A stretch of 34,697 bases of DNA from a virus. Location of the stretch: positions 1 through 34,697 of IMG/VR virus record IMGVR_UViG_3300046715_000037, one strand, 5' to 3'. Made by a program: the position numbers and the translations under genes. This document shows positions 21,934 to 30,037 of the stretch, piece by piece (the stretch's first letter is position 1; each line of letters opens with the position of its first letter). A model generated the notes under the pieces. That model did not search any database. It was given only the letters and a program-made list of their open reading frames with translations, and had not been told where the DNA came from.

Positions 21934-22325
21934 TAGACGAGATCCAGGATTGGGCTAACGACACCGATCTAGACGATCTCATCGAGCACCACGGTGTCAG
22001 AGGTATGCACTGGGGCGTTCGTCGTTCTCGCGCACAGCTCGATGCTGCATCTGAAGACTTCAAGAAGGTCTCCGGACACAAGGAGACCATCAAGACGCAT
22101 GGCGGAACACACGCCCTTCAGAACAACGAACTCCAGTTCGTCATTACTCGTCTCAATCTCGAGCAGCAGTACAGCCGGCTTACCGAGCAGCCGAGCCAAC
22201 TCAAGCAGGGTCAGAAGGTCATCAAGGAAGTTCTTGGTGTCGGCAAGACCATCCAAGAGGTTCACAGCTTTGTTAACAGTCCGCTGGGCAAGAGCGTCAA
22301 AAGCCAGCTCAAGAAGAAGAAGTAA
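21879..22325 (+). CDS. GMHWGVR-tagged protein, type 1
   Basis: 148 residues from ATG 21879 behind AAGGAG (21869-21874), overlapping the connector gene. Residues about 35-50 are LIEHHGVRGMHWGVRR, a tag shared with 24824-25180 and 25246-26037. The remainder is helical and charged (QLDAASEDFKKVSGHKE, NLEQQYSRLTEQPSQ), ending in a run of lysines. I know this tag from actinophage genes of the packaging/head region. Its function is unestablished; a signal for inclusion in the head or for proteolysis by the prohead protease is my inference. Confidence 0.6.
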   Translation: MGRSKDNRRDGLRSHYAIVDEIQDWANDTDLDDLIEHHGVRGMHWGVRRSRAQLDAASEDFKKVSGHKETIKTHGGTHALQNNELQFVITRLNLEQQYSRLTEQPSQLKQGQKVIKEVLGVGKTIQEVHSFVNSPLGKSVKSQLKKKK

Positions 22326-22335
22326 GGATACCACT

Positions 22336-22653
22336 GTGGCACCTGAGCAGAAGCGCAACGAGATGTACCTCGACGTTCTCAAGGAGACGCTCAAGAGCAT
22401 CGAAGAGAACGACACGAACTACAAGGTTCGTTACGACCTCGTTCTGCGTGCCATGTTGTTCGCGAACGACCTCGGCTTCGCGACCGGGATCCGAATCGAT
22501 TACGACCAGCAGGAATGGCCCGTTGTCTACATCGAGCTCCCGACTGGCCAGGTGTCCTGGCACATGCCTCAGCACGTCGTCGCCTGGGACGGACACGACA
22601 CGAGGACCAAGTACCAGCGTATCAACGAATGGGTGAAGAGTAAGGCGTCATAG
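22336..22653 (+). CDS. Conserved actinophage hypothetical protein
   Basis: 105 residues from GTG 22336 with AAGGA seven bases upstream. The sequence YKVRYDLVLRAMLFAND, IRIDYDQQEWPVVYIELP and TGQVSWHMPQHVVAWDGH belongs to a widespread actinophage family that I know only as hypothetical. The invariant Trp/His-rich SWHMPQH could be a binding or catalytic surface. It lies between a tagged protein and the Acb2-like protein. Confidence 0.6.
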   Translation: MAPEQKRNEMYLDVLKETLKSIEENDTNYKVRYDLVLRAMLFANDLGFATGIRIDYDQQEWPVVYIELPTGQVSWHMPQHVVAWDGHDTRTKYQRINEWVKSKAS

Positions 22654-22655
22654 TT

Positions 22656-23066
22656 ATGAGCGAACCAAAAGAGCTTCGGGATCTCCCTTCTTCAGTGCGT
22701 CAACTAGTACATTCCGTTGATGCCCTGCGCGACGGCTGGGCTGAAGCTAGCGATTCCCGACGCAAAGAGCTATGGCATGGCGTTCATTCAGCAAGCGACG
22801 CCGTGTGGAATGGAGAATCTCCAATGGCACTAGGCAAGGACGGGATCGAGCATCGTTTCGGTTTCCACAAGGCAACTGTCGAAGGCGTGAACGCCACCCT
22901 CCCGAAGCATCGAGACACTCGTCTCAAGTTCCGTGAGTTTGCGGAGTTCCTGGACCAGCTTCTGCCTGATGGAGAAGCAAAGACGGTGGCGTTCATCGAG
23001 CTCCAGAGTACTTCGATGTGGTGTCACAAGGCCATCGCGGAACTGGCTCCAGCGCTCGAAGAGTAA
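22656..23066 (+). CDS. acb2: Acb2/Tad1-like cyclic-nucleotide sponge candidate (anti-CBASS/anti-Thoeris)
   Basis: 136 residues from ATG 22656, two bases after the previous stop. Residues 66-130 show the pattern of the Acb2/Tad1 helical hairpin: FGFHKAT (68-74), a spaced H85, REFAEFLDQLLPDG (93-106) and, after KTVAFIELQ, MW (121-122) with a final AIAEL. In known Acb2 proteins this two-helix hexamer sequesters the cyclic oligonucleotides that activate CBASS, and related forms act on Thoeris signals. About 60 residues of helical N-terminal extension are not part of that fold as I know it. Placement among late genes is odd for an anti-defence protein, which would need early expression. Assignment is by pattern. 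Confidence 0.6.
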   Translation: MSEPKELRDLPSSVRQLVHSVDALRDGWAEASDSRRKELWHGVHSASDAVWNGESPMALGKDGIEHRFGFHKATVEGVNATLPKHRDTRLKFREFAEFLDQLLPDGEAKTVAFIELQSTSMWCHKAIAELAPALEE

Positions 23067-23081
23067 GAAGGGAGGTTAGCG

Positions 23082-24827
23082 GTGAGCTTGTCTAACCGAG
23101 CTGTGCCAAATTACTACGGGCAGTTTCGTGAAGCAGTACTTGCGGGCGATATTCCTGTGAATCGGGAAATCGAGATGGAGATGAACCGCATTGACAAGCT
23201 CATCGCTAACCGCAAGTTCTACTATGACGATCAAGCGGTCGAGGGGTTCATTCGTTATTGCGAGAATGAACTCACACTGACGGATGGAAGCGACCTATAT
23301 CTGCTTCCGACATTCAAGCTCTGGGCAGAACAGATCTTTGGATGGTACTACTTTGTTCAACGTCGTGTTTACGAGCCCTTTCCGAACAATCGTGGAGGGC
23401 ATTATCGAAACAAGACAATCAAAAAGCGGCTTATCACAAAGCAGTACCTGATCGTCGCTCGAGGTGCGGCTAAGTCGATCTACGAGTCTTGCCTCCAGAG
23501 TTATTTTCTGAATGTAGACACATCCACGACTCACCAAATCACGACTGCTCCAACAATGAAGCAGGCTGAAGAAGTGATGTCCCCCATCCGCACCGCTATT
23601 ACGCGGAGCCGCGGCCCACTCTTCAAATTCCTAACTGAAGGATCCCTTCAGAACACCACAGGTTCTCGAGCCTTGCGTCAAAAGCTAGTGCCCACAAAGA
23701 AGGGCATTGAGAACTTCTTGACCGGCTCGATAATTGAGATCCGCCCCATGTCGATCAACAAGCTTCAGGGTCTCAGAACCAAGTTCTCGACCGTTGACGA
23801 ATGGCTTTCCGGAGATCTCCGAGAAGACGTCATCGGTGCGATCGAGCAGGGTGCATCTAAGCTGGACGATTATCTAATCGTCGCCGTAAGCTCGGAGGGT
23901 GTCGTCCGGAATGGAGCGGGCGACACCATCAAGATGGAGCTCGCCACAATTCTAAAGGGCGAGTACTATGCCCCGCATATTTCCATCTGGCATTACAAAC
24001 TCGATAGTGTCGAGGAAGTCGCCGACCCATCAATGTGGCTTAAGGCGCAGCCTAACCTCGGAAAGACTGTCACCTATGAAACTTACCAACTGGATGTTGA
24101 GCGAGCCGAGAAAGCCCCCGCGGCTCGAAACGATATCCTGGCTAAGCGTTTCGGTATACCCATGGAAGGATACACCTACTTCTTCACTTATGAAGAAACC
24201 CTTCCTCATCGCCCTCGAGATTTCTGGCAAATGCCCTGCTCGCTTGGTGCAGACCTCTCACAAGGCGACGACTTCTGCGCATTCACTTTTCTCTTCCCTC
24301 TAGGTCGAGGCGAATTCGGCATTAAGACGCGGAGCTATATTACCGCGCTTACCTTGTCGAAACTCCCAGGCGCTATGCGTGCCAAGTACGAGGAATTCAT
24401 CAGCGAGGGTAGTCTTCATGTTCTAGAAGGCACGATTCTCGACATGATGGAGGTCTACGATGACCTCGACGCCTTCATCTTGAAGGAAGAGTATGACGTT
24501 CGTACGTTCGGTTTCGACCCGTACAACGCCAAGGAATTCGTAGCTCGCTGGGAAGCCGAGAATGGTCCCTATGGGATCGAGAAGGTTATTCAAGGTGCGA
24601 GGACTGAGTCCGTTCCGCTTGGTGAACTGAAGAAGCTTAGCGAAGAACGCATGCTTCTATTCGATCAGGCATTGATGTCATTCGCCATGGGCAATGCCAT
24701 TACTCTTGAAGATACTAACGGCAACCGTAAGCTCTTCAAGAAACGCCAGGATGAAAAGATTGACAACGTGGCAGCTATGATGGACGCCTTCGTAGCATAC
24801 AAGAACAACAAGGAGGCGTTCGAATGA
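23082..24827 (+). CDS. terL: Terminase large subunit
   Basis: 581 residues from GTG 23082 with GGGAGG about nine bases upstream. The ATPase half has the Walker A variant VARGAAKS (125-132), an acidic pair TVDEW (D239, E240) and an AVSSEG coupling-type motif. The nuclease half has GADLSQGDD (D391), FGFDPYNA and KIDNVAAMMDAF, the three acidic clusters of an RNase-H-like fold. It pumps DNA into the prohead through the portal and cuts the concatemer. Length and motif order match the HK97-like terminase family. It ends overlapping a tagged gene by four bases. Confidence 0.9.
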   Translation: MSLSNRAVPNYYGQFREAVLAGDIPVNREIEMEMNRIDKLIANRKFYYDDQAVEGFIRYCENELTLTDGSDLYLLPTFKLWAEQIFGWYYFVQRRVYEPFPNNRGGHYRNKTIKKRLITKQYLIVARGAAKSIYESCLQSYFLNVDTSTTHQITTAPTMKQAEEVMSPIRTAITRSRGPLFKFLTEGSLQNTTGSRALRQKLVPTKKGIENFLTGSIIEIRPMSINKLQGLRTKFSTVDEWLSGDLREDVIGAIEQGASKLDDYLIVAVSSEGVVRNGAGDTIKMELATILKGEYYAPHISIWHYKLDSVEEVADPSMWLKAQPNLGKTVTYETYQLDVERAEKAPAARNDILAKRFGIPMEGYTYFFTYEETLPHRPRDFWQMPCSLGADLSQGDDFCAFTFLFPLGRGEFGIKTRSYITALTLSKLPGAMRAKYEEFISEGSLHVLEGTILDMMEVYDDLDAFILKEEYDVRTFGFDPYNAKEFVARWEAENGPYGIEKVIQGARTESVPLGELKKLSEERMLLFDQALMSFAMGNAITLEDTNGNRKLFKKRQDEKIDNVAAMMDAFVAYKNNKEAFE

Positions 24828-25180
24828 CATACTCATACGAGGAGAAACCTTCTCTTGAGGATCTGTCCCATCACGGCGTCAAAGGCATGCACTGGGGCGT
24901 CCGGAAAGCTCGTACCGGAAACATCGACGAACAGACCAAGGTTCTCGATCGAGTCGCTGGCGGACGTGGCTCAACTCTGGACAAGGTCCGGGTGGCCGGT
25001 TCATCCAGTGTCGGAAGACTGGTGAAGTCAGGCGGTCTGAAGAGCGAAGCGGCTCGCCAAAGCGCAGACCTGAAAGCTCAGCGTGCGAGACTCGTGGCCG
25101 GAAAGGCCACCATGAGTGATGTTCTGAAAGCCTACGGCAGTGTCTCTGTCATCGACGTTCTTCGCTCCACGAGAGACTGA
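24824..25180 (+). CDS. GMHWGVR-tagged protein, type 2
   Basis: 118 residues from ATG 24824, overlapping the large terminase stop (ATGA). The leader YEEKPSLEDLSHHGVKGM and HWGVRKA (about residues 5-29) is nearly the same as in 25246-26037. After the tag comes a helical, basic body (KVLDRVAGGRG, EAARQSADLKAQRARL) with no known motif, different from the bodies of the other tagged proteins. The tag plus unrelated cargo suggests a common fate of these proteins. Confidence 0.6.
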   Translation: MTYSYEEKPSLEDLSHHGVKGMHWGVRKARTGNIDEQTKVLDRVAGGRGSTLDKVRVAGSSSVGRLVKSGGLKSEAARQSADLKAQRARLVAGKATMSDVLKAYGSVSVIDVLRSTRD

Positions 25181-25245
25181 CGAAAGCTAGTTCGATGCTT
25201 GAAAACTTGGAACATCACCACACTCAAGTAGAGAGGAGGTAACTC

Positions 25246-26037
25246 GTGACTATGTTGTATGGAGAAGAGAAGCCTCCTCTCGAAGACCTCGTTCACTTTG
25301 GCGTTAAGGGTATGCACTGGGGCGTCCGTAAACAACCGGTTCAACTCAGTAATGAAACACGCGTCATCAAAAAAGGTCAATCGTTTCAAAACGTAAGTGC
25401 CGGTAAAGTTCCATCGCTTGATCGAAGAGTTTTTACTTCTCATACAGTCAAAGATAACCTTGCGTATCGAAGCACTTACGCTAAGGGTTTGAAAATCTTG
25501 AGCGATGGTCAGGCTACATACGTCAACACGATAACACCAAAGAGGAATTTGAAAGTCGGTTCAGAGAAACAAGCTTTCGATGCTTTCAAAAAGCTGTATG
25601 AAGCCGACAAGCCTGGGATGATTCGCGCTATTGCCGACTCCTACGAAGAGCTGTCTCGTACCATGTTGTTTCTTGGAGATGTCAAAGACCAAAAAATTGC
25701 TGATCAGAATTTCAAATCCTTCAGTAAGAAGGGTGAAGACTGGTTGAACAAACGCGGTTATGACATATTCTTGACCGGTGCCGGAACAGCCCACATCGAT
25801 AAGAAACTTGCCGACTCATACTACACCAGCTTGGCAAGACAAGGACTTGACGCCATCGTTGATCAAGTCGACAAGAAAGCCAAACTCGGGGATGATCCAA
25901 TCATCATTCTCGAACCCAAGAAGACGGCGAAGCTTACGAGCAGTATTCCTCTTAGCGAAAACGACATCAAAATCGCTGGAAAGAAATACAAGGAAGAAAA
26001 ACGTAAGCAAAAAAAAGAGGCTAAGGCTAATCGATGA
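25246..26037 (+). CDS. GMHWGVR-tagged protein, type 3, with long AT-richer body
   Basis: 263 residues from GTG 25246 behind GGAGGT (25235-25240); ATG 25252 is an alternative. The leader EEKPPLEDLVHFGVKGM precedes HWGVRK. The body has VFTSHTVKDNLAYRS, VNTITPKRNLKV, GYDIFLTGAG, GLDAIVDQVDKKAK and DDPIIILEPKK, ending in a lysine-rich tail. The GxDAIVD...PIIIL-P-K pattern is reminiscent of phage proteins suspected to be ADP-ribosyltransferase-like, but I see no firm catalytic triad. Codons are clearly AT-richer than in the neighbours, which points to more recent acquisition. If packaged like other tagged proteins it could be an ejected effector; that is speculative. Confidence 0.55.
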   Translation: MTMLYGEEKPPLEDLVHFGVKGMHWGVRKQPVQLSNETRVIKKGQSFQNVSAGKVPSLDRRVFTSHTVKDNLAYRSTYAKGLKILSDGQATYVNTITPKRNLKVGSEKQAFDAFKKLYEADKPGMIRAIADSYEELSRTMLFLGDVKDQKIADQNFKSFSKKGEDWLNKRGYDIFLTGAGTAHIDKKLADSYYTSLARQGLDAIVDQVDKKAKLGDDPIIILEPKKTAKLTSSIPLSENDIKIAGKKYKEEKRKQKKEAKANR

Positions 26038-26087
26038 TGTATTTGAATCACGAAAAGTCGCCTCTTGAAAAAAACCAAGCTACATGA
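26037..26087 (+). pseudogene. Possible remnant of a third tagged-protein leader
   Basis: A 16-residue frame (MYLNHEKSPLEKNQAT) from ATG 26037 resembles the leaders MLYGEEKPPLEDL and YSYEEKPSLEDL of the two tagged genes upstream, then stops before any GMHWGVR tag. The DNA match is GAAAAGTCGCCTCTTGAA against GAGAAGCCTCCTCTCGAA. The ribosome-binding stretch TAGAGAGGAGGT that follows (from 26093) also occurs before 25246. It may be debris of a duplicated tagged gene. Confidence 0.35.
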
Positions 26088-26110
26088 TTCTTTAGAGAGG
26101 AGGTGAGTTC

Positions 26111-27442
26111 ATGGCAGGCATGGCGGTCGTAGGAAATCGTCTCAAACACGCTTGGAATGCCTTCTTCAATCGAGGGGATCCTCTCGACTACCCCAACATC
26201 GGGGCGAGCTATGGCTATAACCCCAGCCGTGTTCGAATGCGTTTCTCGAATGAGCGCTCGATCATCTCGTCGATCTATACTCGATTGAGTATTGACGTGT
26301 CGGGTGTCGATATTCGACACGTTCGTCTGGATGACGAAAAGCGATACACGGGTGAGATCGATAGCAGCTTGAATGACTGTCTCACAGTCGAAGCGAACAT
26401 CGACCAAGCGGCACGGGCCTTCCGTCAAGACATAGCTCTGACCCTCTTCGATAAGGGCGTCGCTGCTCTAGTTCCAGTGGATACAACGCTCGATCCAGCA
26501 GTTTCTGGAAGCTACGACATTCAGACAATGCGTGTTGGGGAAATCGTTGCTTGGTACCCCCGGCATGTGCGTGTGAATGTCTACAACGATGACCCTAAGA
26601 AGGGCTATCGGGAAGAGATCACGCTACCGAAGAAGCAGGTCGCGATCGTTCCGAACCCGCTTTACGCGGTTATGAACGAGCCGAACTCGACTCTTCAGCG
26701 ACTCATCCGGAAACTCAACATGCTGGACGCTATCGACGAGCAGTCGGCATCCGGCAAGCTCGACCTGATCATTCAGCTGCCCTACGTCATCAAGTCGGAT
26801 GCACGAAGGACGCAGGCTGAACAGCGTCGAACGGACATCGAGCAGCAGCTCAAGGGCAGTCAGTATGGCATTGCCTATACTGATGGCACTGAGAAGATCA
26901 CTCAGTTGAACAGGCCGGCTGAGAACAACCTCATGGGACAGATTGAGTATCTCACCAAGATGCTTTATGCCCAACTCGGTCTTACCGAAGAGGTGATGAA
27001 CGGTACCGCAGACGAAGCAGCAATGCTGAACTATCGAATGCGCACCATCGAGCCGATTCTCGATGCCGTTGTCGAAGCCATGAGGCGCACCTTCTTGACT
27101 AAGACGGGTCGCTCTCAGGGACAGTCGATCATGTACTTCCTGGACCAGTTCAAGCTGGTTCCGATGAGTCAGATCGCTGACATCGCAGATAAGCTCACTC
27201 GAAACGAGATCGCGTCGTCCAACGAAATTCGCCAGGCGATTGGCTGGAAACCTCACAAGGATCCAAAGGCCGATCAACTGGTGAACAGCAACATGCCTCA
27301 AGCAGACGGGACGAACGGCGCAGCAGTCGACAACACGGGCAATACGGACGATCCTGCTGTTCAGTCCGGGTTGGATTCAGTGAACCAAACCATCGACCAG
27401 ATCTACGCTGATCTTGGAATTGATGAGAATGCAATCGGCTGA
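26111..27442 (+). CDS. Portal protein
   Basis: 443 residues from ATG 26111 with AGAGAGGAGGTGAG upstream. Landmarks are NERSIISSIYTRLSIDVS near the N-terminus, a stem-like RTQAEQRRTDIEQQLKGSQ, GLTEEVMNGTADEAAMLNY (a pattern common in portal proteins that binds the clip region) and KLTRNEIASSNEIRQAIGW near the end. Portal proteins form the 12-subunit ring through which terminase packages DNA and to which connectors bind. The C-terminal 60 residues are Asn/Asp/Gly-rich and probably flexible. Position between terminase and capsid genes fits. Confidence 0.85.
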   Translation: MAGMAVVGNRLKHAWNAFFNRGDPLDYPNIGASYGYNPSRVRMRFSNERSIISSIYTRLSIDVSGVDIRHVRLDDEKRYTGEIDSSLNDCLTVEANIDQAARAFRQDIALTLFDKGVAALVPVDTTLDPAVSGSYDIQTMRVGEIVAWYPRHVRVNVYNDDPKKGYREEITLPKKQVAIVPNPLYAVMNEPNSTLQRLIRKLNMLDAIDEQSASGKLDLIIQLPYVIKSDARRTQAEQRRTDIEQQLKGSQYGIAYTDGTEKITQLNRPAENNLMGQIEYLTKMLYAQLGLTEEVMNGTADEAAMLNYRMRTIEPILDAVVEAMRRTFLTKTGRSQGQSIMYFLDQFKLVPMSQIADIADKLTRNEIASSNEIRQAIGWKPHKDPKADQLVNSNMPQADGTNGAAVDNTGNTDDPAVQSGLDSVNQTIDQIYADLGIDENAIG

Positions 27443-27968
27443 CGCGGTCATCGCTCACCTTCTAGCACCATACGACCCCGTCAAGGCTCACGAGTACTAC
27501 CTGAGAACCAGACAGCTTAAGGGTCGTCAGGCCGGAACCGAGCAACTCACCATAGGCAGGACGAGTAAAGCTGCCCCGCTGCCCGCCAAGAAGCCAGCGA
27601 AGTCGAAGAAACAAACGGCTTTTGAAGCCCAGATTGCTGCCCTACAGGGGCGGCTCGAAAAGCTTCGTACGGTTCTTGCCGAGCTGACTAAGCAAGCCCA
27701 GGCTCGTAGCGGCGTCACACCAACTGCCCCAGCTAAATCTGGCGACAAGCCGACTAAGCAGACCAGTAAGCAAAAGGCTGCCGCTTCAAAGAAAGCGAAG
27801 GCGTACTACGAGAAACACAAGAATGACAAGAAGACGCCTTCGCAGCAAGTGAAAGAGCTAGAGACAAAGATCAAGGCCATTCAGGCTAAGATCAAGAAGA
27901 TGAAGGCTGAAATCGCCGCGGCAGACAAGAAGAAACACAAAACTGGTTCCGTCGGGGCCAGTAAGTAG
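27423..27968 (+). CDS. Lysine-rich coiled-coil protein, possible scaffold or internal head protein
   Basis: 181 residues from ATG 27423, overlapping the portal stop. The N-terminus YDPVKAHEYYLRTRQLKGR is a motif I know from actinophage genes beside the portal, followed by a Lys/Ala/Thr-rich linker and long predicted coiled coils (LQGRLEKLRTVLAELTKQ and ETKIKAIQAKIKKMKAEI). The composition suits a scaffold or DNA-binding internal protein. The downstream protease/capsid fusion may also provide its own scaffold, so the role is uncertain. Confidence 0.55.
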   Translation: MRMQSADAVIAHLLAPYDPVKAHEYYLRTRQLKGRQAGTEQLTIGRTSKAAPLPAKKPAKSKKQTAFEAQIAALQGRLEKLRTVLAELTKQAQARSGVTPTAPAKSGDKPTKQTSKQKAAASKKAKAYYEKHKNDKKTPSQQVKELETKIKAIQAKIKKMKAEIAAADKKKHKTGSVGASK

Positions 27969-28003
27969 CTTGGCTATTCAAGATTAGGAAGGAGCCAGTC
28001 AAA

Positions 28004-30022
28004 ATGGAAGCCGACTTCAGCGGCTACGCCACCAAGTCTGGCATCAAGTGCTCCGACGGCCGTACTGTTACCGCGGAAGCGTTCAAGCACCAGAACGCGA
28101 TGACGGTCCCACTGGTCTGGCAGCATGGTCACAACAAGCCGGACAATGTTCTCGGCCACGGCATTCTCGAAGCCCGTCCGGACGGCATGTACGTTCAGGG
28201 TTTCTTCAACGACAGCCCTGCTGGCAAGACCGCGAGGGAACTCGTCCAGCACAAGGACATCAACGCGCTGTCCATCTACGCCAACGGGCTCGTCGAGAAG
28301 ACGAAGACCGTTCTTCACGGCACCATCCGGGAGGTCAGTCTCGTTCTCGCAGGCGCCAATCCCGGAGCACTGATCGACTTCGTTCGTGTCGCCCATGCGG
28401 ATGGCACGATCGAGGACACCGATGACGAGGCCGTCATCTACATGGATCAGCCTCTCGTTCACGGCGACGGTACTCAGGAGACTGAGGAGACCGAAGAGGT
28501 GGAAGAGGAAGACGACGTCGAGCCCGAGGAGGCTCTGGCCCACGCGGCTCAGACCGTCCAGGACGTCGTCGATGGCTGGTCGGACGAGGACAAGAATGTC
28601 GTCGCGTTCCTCATCGGGGCCGCTCTCGATCAGGCCAAGGCTGACGCTACGGCCGCACATTCTGACGACATCGACACCGAGGGCGACCTCGAGCACCAGG
28701 AAGGTAAGAACGACATGACTCGAAACGTCTTCGAGCAGAAGGACGAAGGCAAGGCGCTCCGCCACTCCGTCTCGAGCGACGACATGCACGGCATCATCCA
28801 GGACGCGGCGAAGCTGGGCTCTCTCCGTGACGCCGTCGAGGGCTTCGCCCTCAAGCACGGCATCGACGACATCGATGTCCTGTTCCCGGACGCGCAGACC
28901 CTCGACCAGATGCCGCAGTTCAACAAGCGGCGGACCGAGTGGGTCCAGGGCGTTCTGAACGGCACCCACCACAGCCCCTTCTCCCGGGTCAAGACCGTCT
29001 GGGCGGACATCACGCAGGACGAGGCGCGGGCCAAGGGCTACATCAAGCAGAACTACAAGATCGAAGAGTGGTTCAACGTGATGAAGCGCGTTACCACTCC
29101 CACCACGGTCTACAAGAAGCAGAAGCTGGACCGCGACGACATCGTCGACATCACCGACTTCGACGTCATCGCGTGGATCAAGATGGAAATGCGAGTGATG
29201 CTCGAAGAGGAGCTCGCCCGCGCCATCCTGATCGGCGATGGTCGTGCTGTCGACGATCCCGACAAGATCAAGGACCCGGGTGCGGCTCCGGCCGGCGACG
29301 GTATCCGCGCGATCATCAATGACCACGAGCTGTTCGTCACCACGATGAACGTGAACGTGACGTCTGCGTCCTCCTACGACACCGTCGTGGACGAGGTCAT
29401 GAACACGATGGAGTACTACAAGGGCACCGGCACGCCGACCCTGTACACCACCATCAAGCAGCTCAACCGCTTCCTTCAGGCGAAGGACGGCATGGGGCGT
29501 CGTCTGTACGCAGACAAGGCGGCTGCCGCTCGGGCTCTGGGCGTCGACGACATCGTGACGGTCGACGTCATGAACGACGTGCCCGACCTGATCGGCATCA
29601 TCGTCAACCTCACCGACTACAACATCGGTGCGGACAAGGGCGGCGAGGTCTCGCTGTTCGACGACTTCGACATCGACTACAACCAGCAGAAGTACCTGAT
29701 CGAGACGCGTCTGTCGGGCGCTCTCACCAAGATCAAGTCGGCCATCGTCATCAGGTCGACCGGTGCGACTGACCAGACGCTGCCCGACCCGACTCCGCCG
29801 ACGTACGTCTCGGCCACCGGCGTCGTGACCATCCCGACCACGGCTCACGTCGTCTACAAGAACGCGGACACCACGGCCACCCTGAGCGCTGGTGCTCAGA
29901 CGGCTCTGACGTCGGGTCAGCGTCTGAACGTGCAGGCGGTGCCTGCGGCGGGTTACTACTTCGCCAATGACGCCAACACCCTGTGGCCGTTCTACAAGCG
30001 TCCGGCTCAGTCGGGCTCTTGA
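28004..30022 (+). CDS. Prohead protease / major capsid protein fusion
   Basis: 672 residues from ATG 28004 with AAGGAG upstream. Residues 1-130 are a prohead protease: WQHGHN (H41), NALSIYANG (S90) and IREVSLVLAGANP (E110). An acidic linker (150-240, EETEEVEEEDD) could act as scaffold. From about residue 238 the HK97-type capsid begins (MTRNVFEQ, then FPDAQTLDQMPQFNKRRTEW, RVTTPTTVYKKQKLDRDDI, LARAILIGDGR and DYNIGADKGGEVSLFDDFD). The last 65 residues (TYVSATGVVTIPTTA...AGYYF) form an extra beta domain also seen on the tail tube protein. Codons are very GC3-rich, as expected for the most highly made protein. Fusions of this kind are known in actinophages. An internal start may yield capsid alone. 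Confidence 0.9.
   Translation: MEADFSGYATKSGIKCSDGRTVTAEAFKHQNAMTVPLVWQHGHNKPDNVLGHGILEARPDGMYVQGFFNDSPAGKTARELVQHKDINALSIYANGLVEKTKTVLHGTIREVSLVLAGANPGALIDFVRVAHADGTIEDTDDEAVIYMDQPLVHGDGTQETEETEEVEEEDDVEPEEALAHAAQTVQDVVDGWSDEDKNVVAFLIGAALDQAKADATAAHSDDIDTEGDLEHQEGKNDMTRNVFEQKDEGKALRHSVSSDDMHGIIQDAAKLGSLRDAVEGFALKHGIDDIDVLFPDAQTLDQMPQFNKRRTEWVQGVLNGTHHSPFSRVKTVWADITQDEARAKGYIKQNYKIEEWFNVMKRVTTPTTVYKKQKLDRDDIVDITDFDVIAWIKMEMRVMLEEELARAILIGDGRAVDDPDKIKDPGAAPAGDGIRAIINDHELFVTTMNVNVTSASSYDTVVDEVMNTMEYYKGTGTPTLYTTIKQLNRFLQAKDGMGRRLYADKAAAARALGVDDIVTVDVMNDVPDLIGIIVNLTDYNIGADKGGEVSLFDDFDIDYNQQKYLIETRLSGALTKIKSAIVIRSTGATDQTLPDPTPPTYVSATGVVTIPTTAHVVYKNADTTATLSAGAQTALTSGQRLNVQAVPAAGYYFANDANTLWPFYKRPAQSGS
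28698..28717 (+). promoter_or_regulatory. Internal ribosome binding site and start for stand-alone capsid protein
   Basis: AGGAAGGTAAG (28698-28708) lies about six bases before an in-frame ATG (28715) at residue 238 of the fusion, exactly where the capsid-like part begins (MTRNVFEQK). Initiation here would give a 435-residue capsid without the protease and acidic linker, letting the two products be made in different amounts. Confidence 0.45.
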
Positions 30023-30037
30023 TCGGGTAACACCAAG

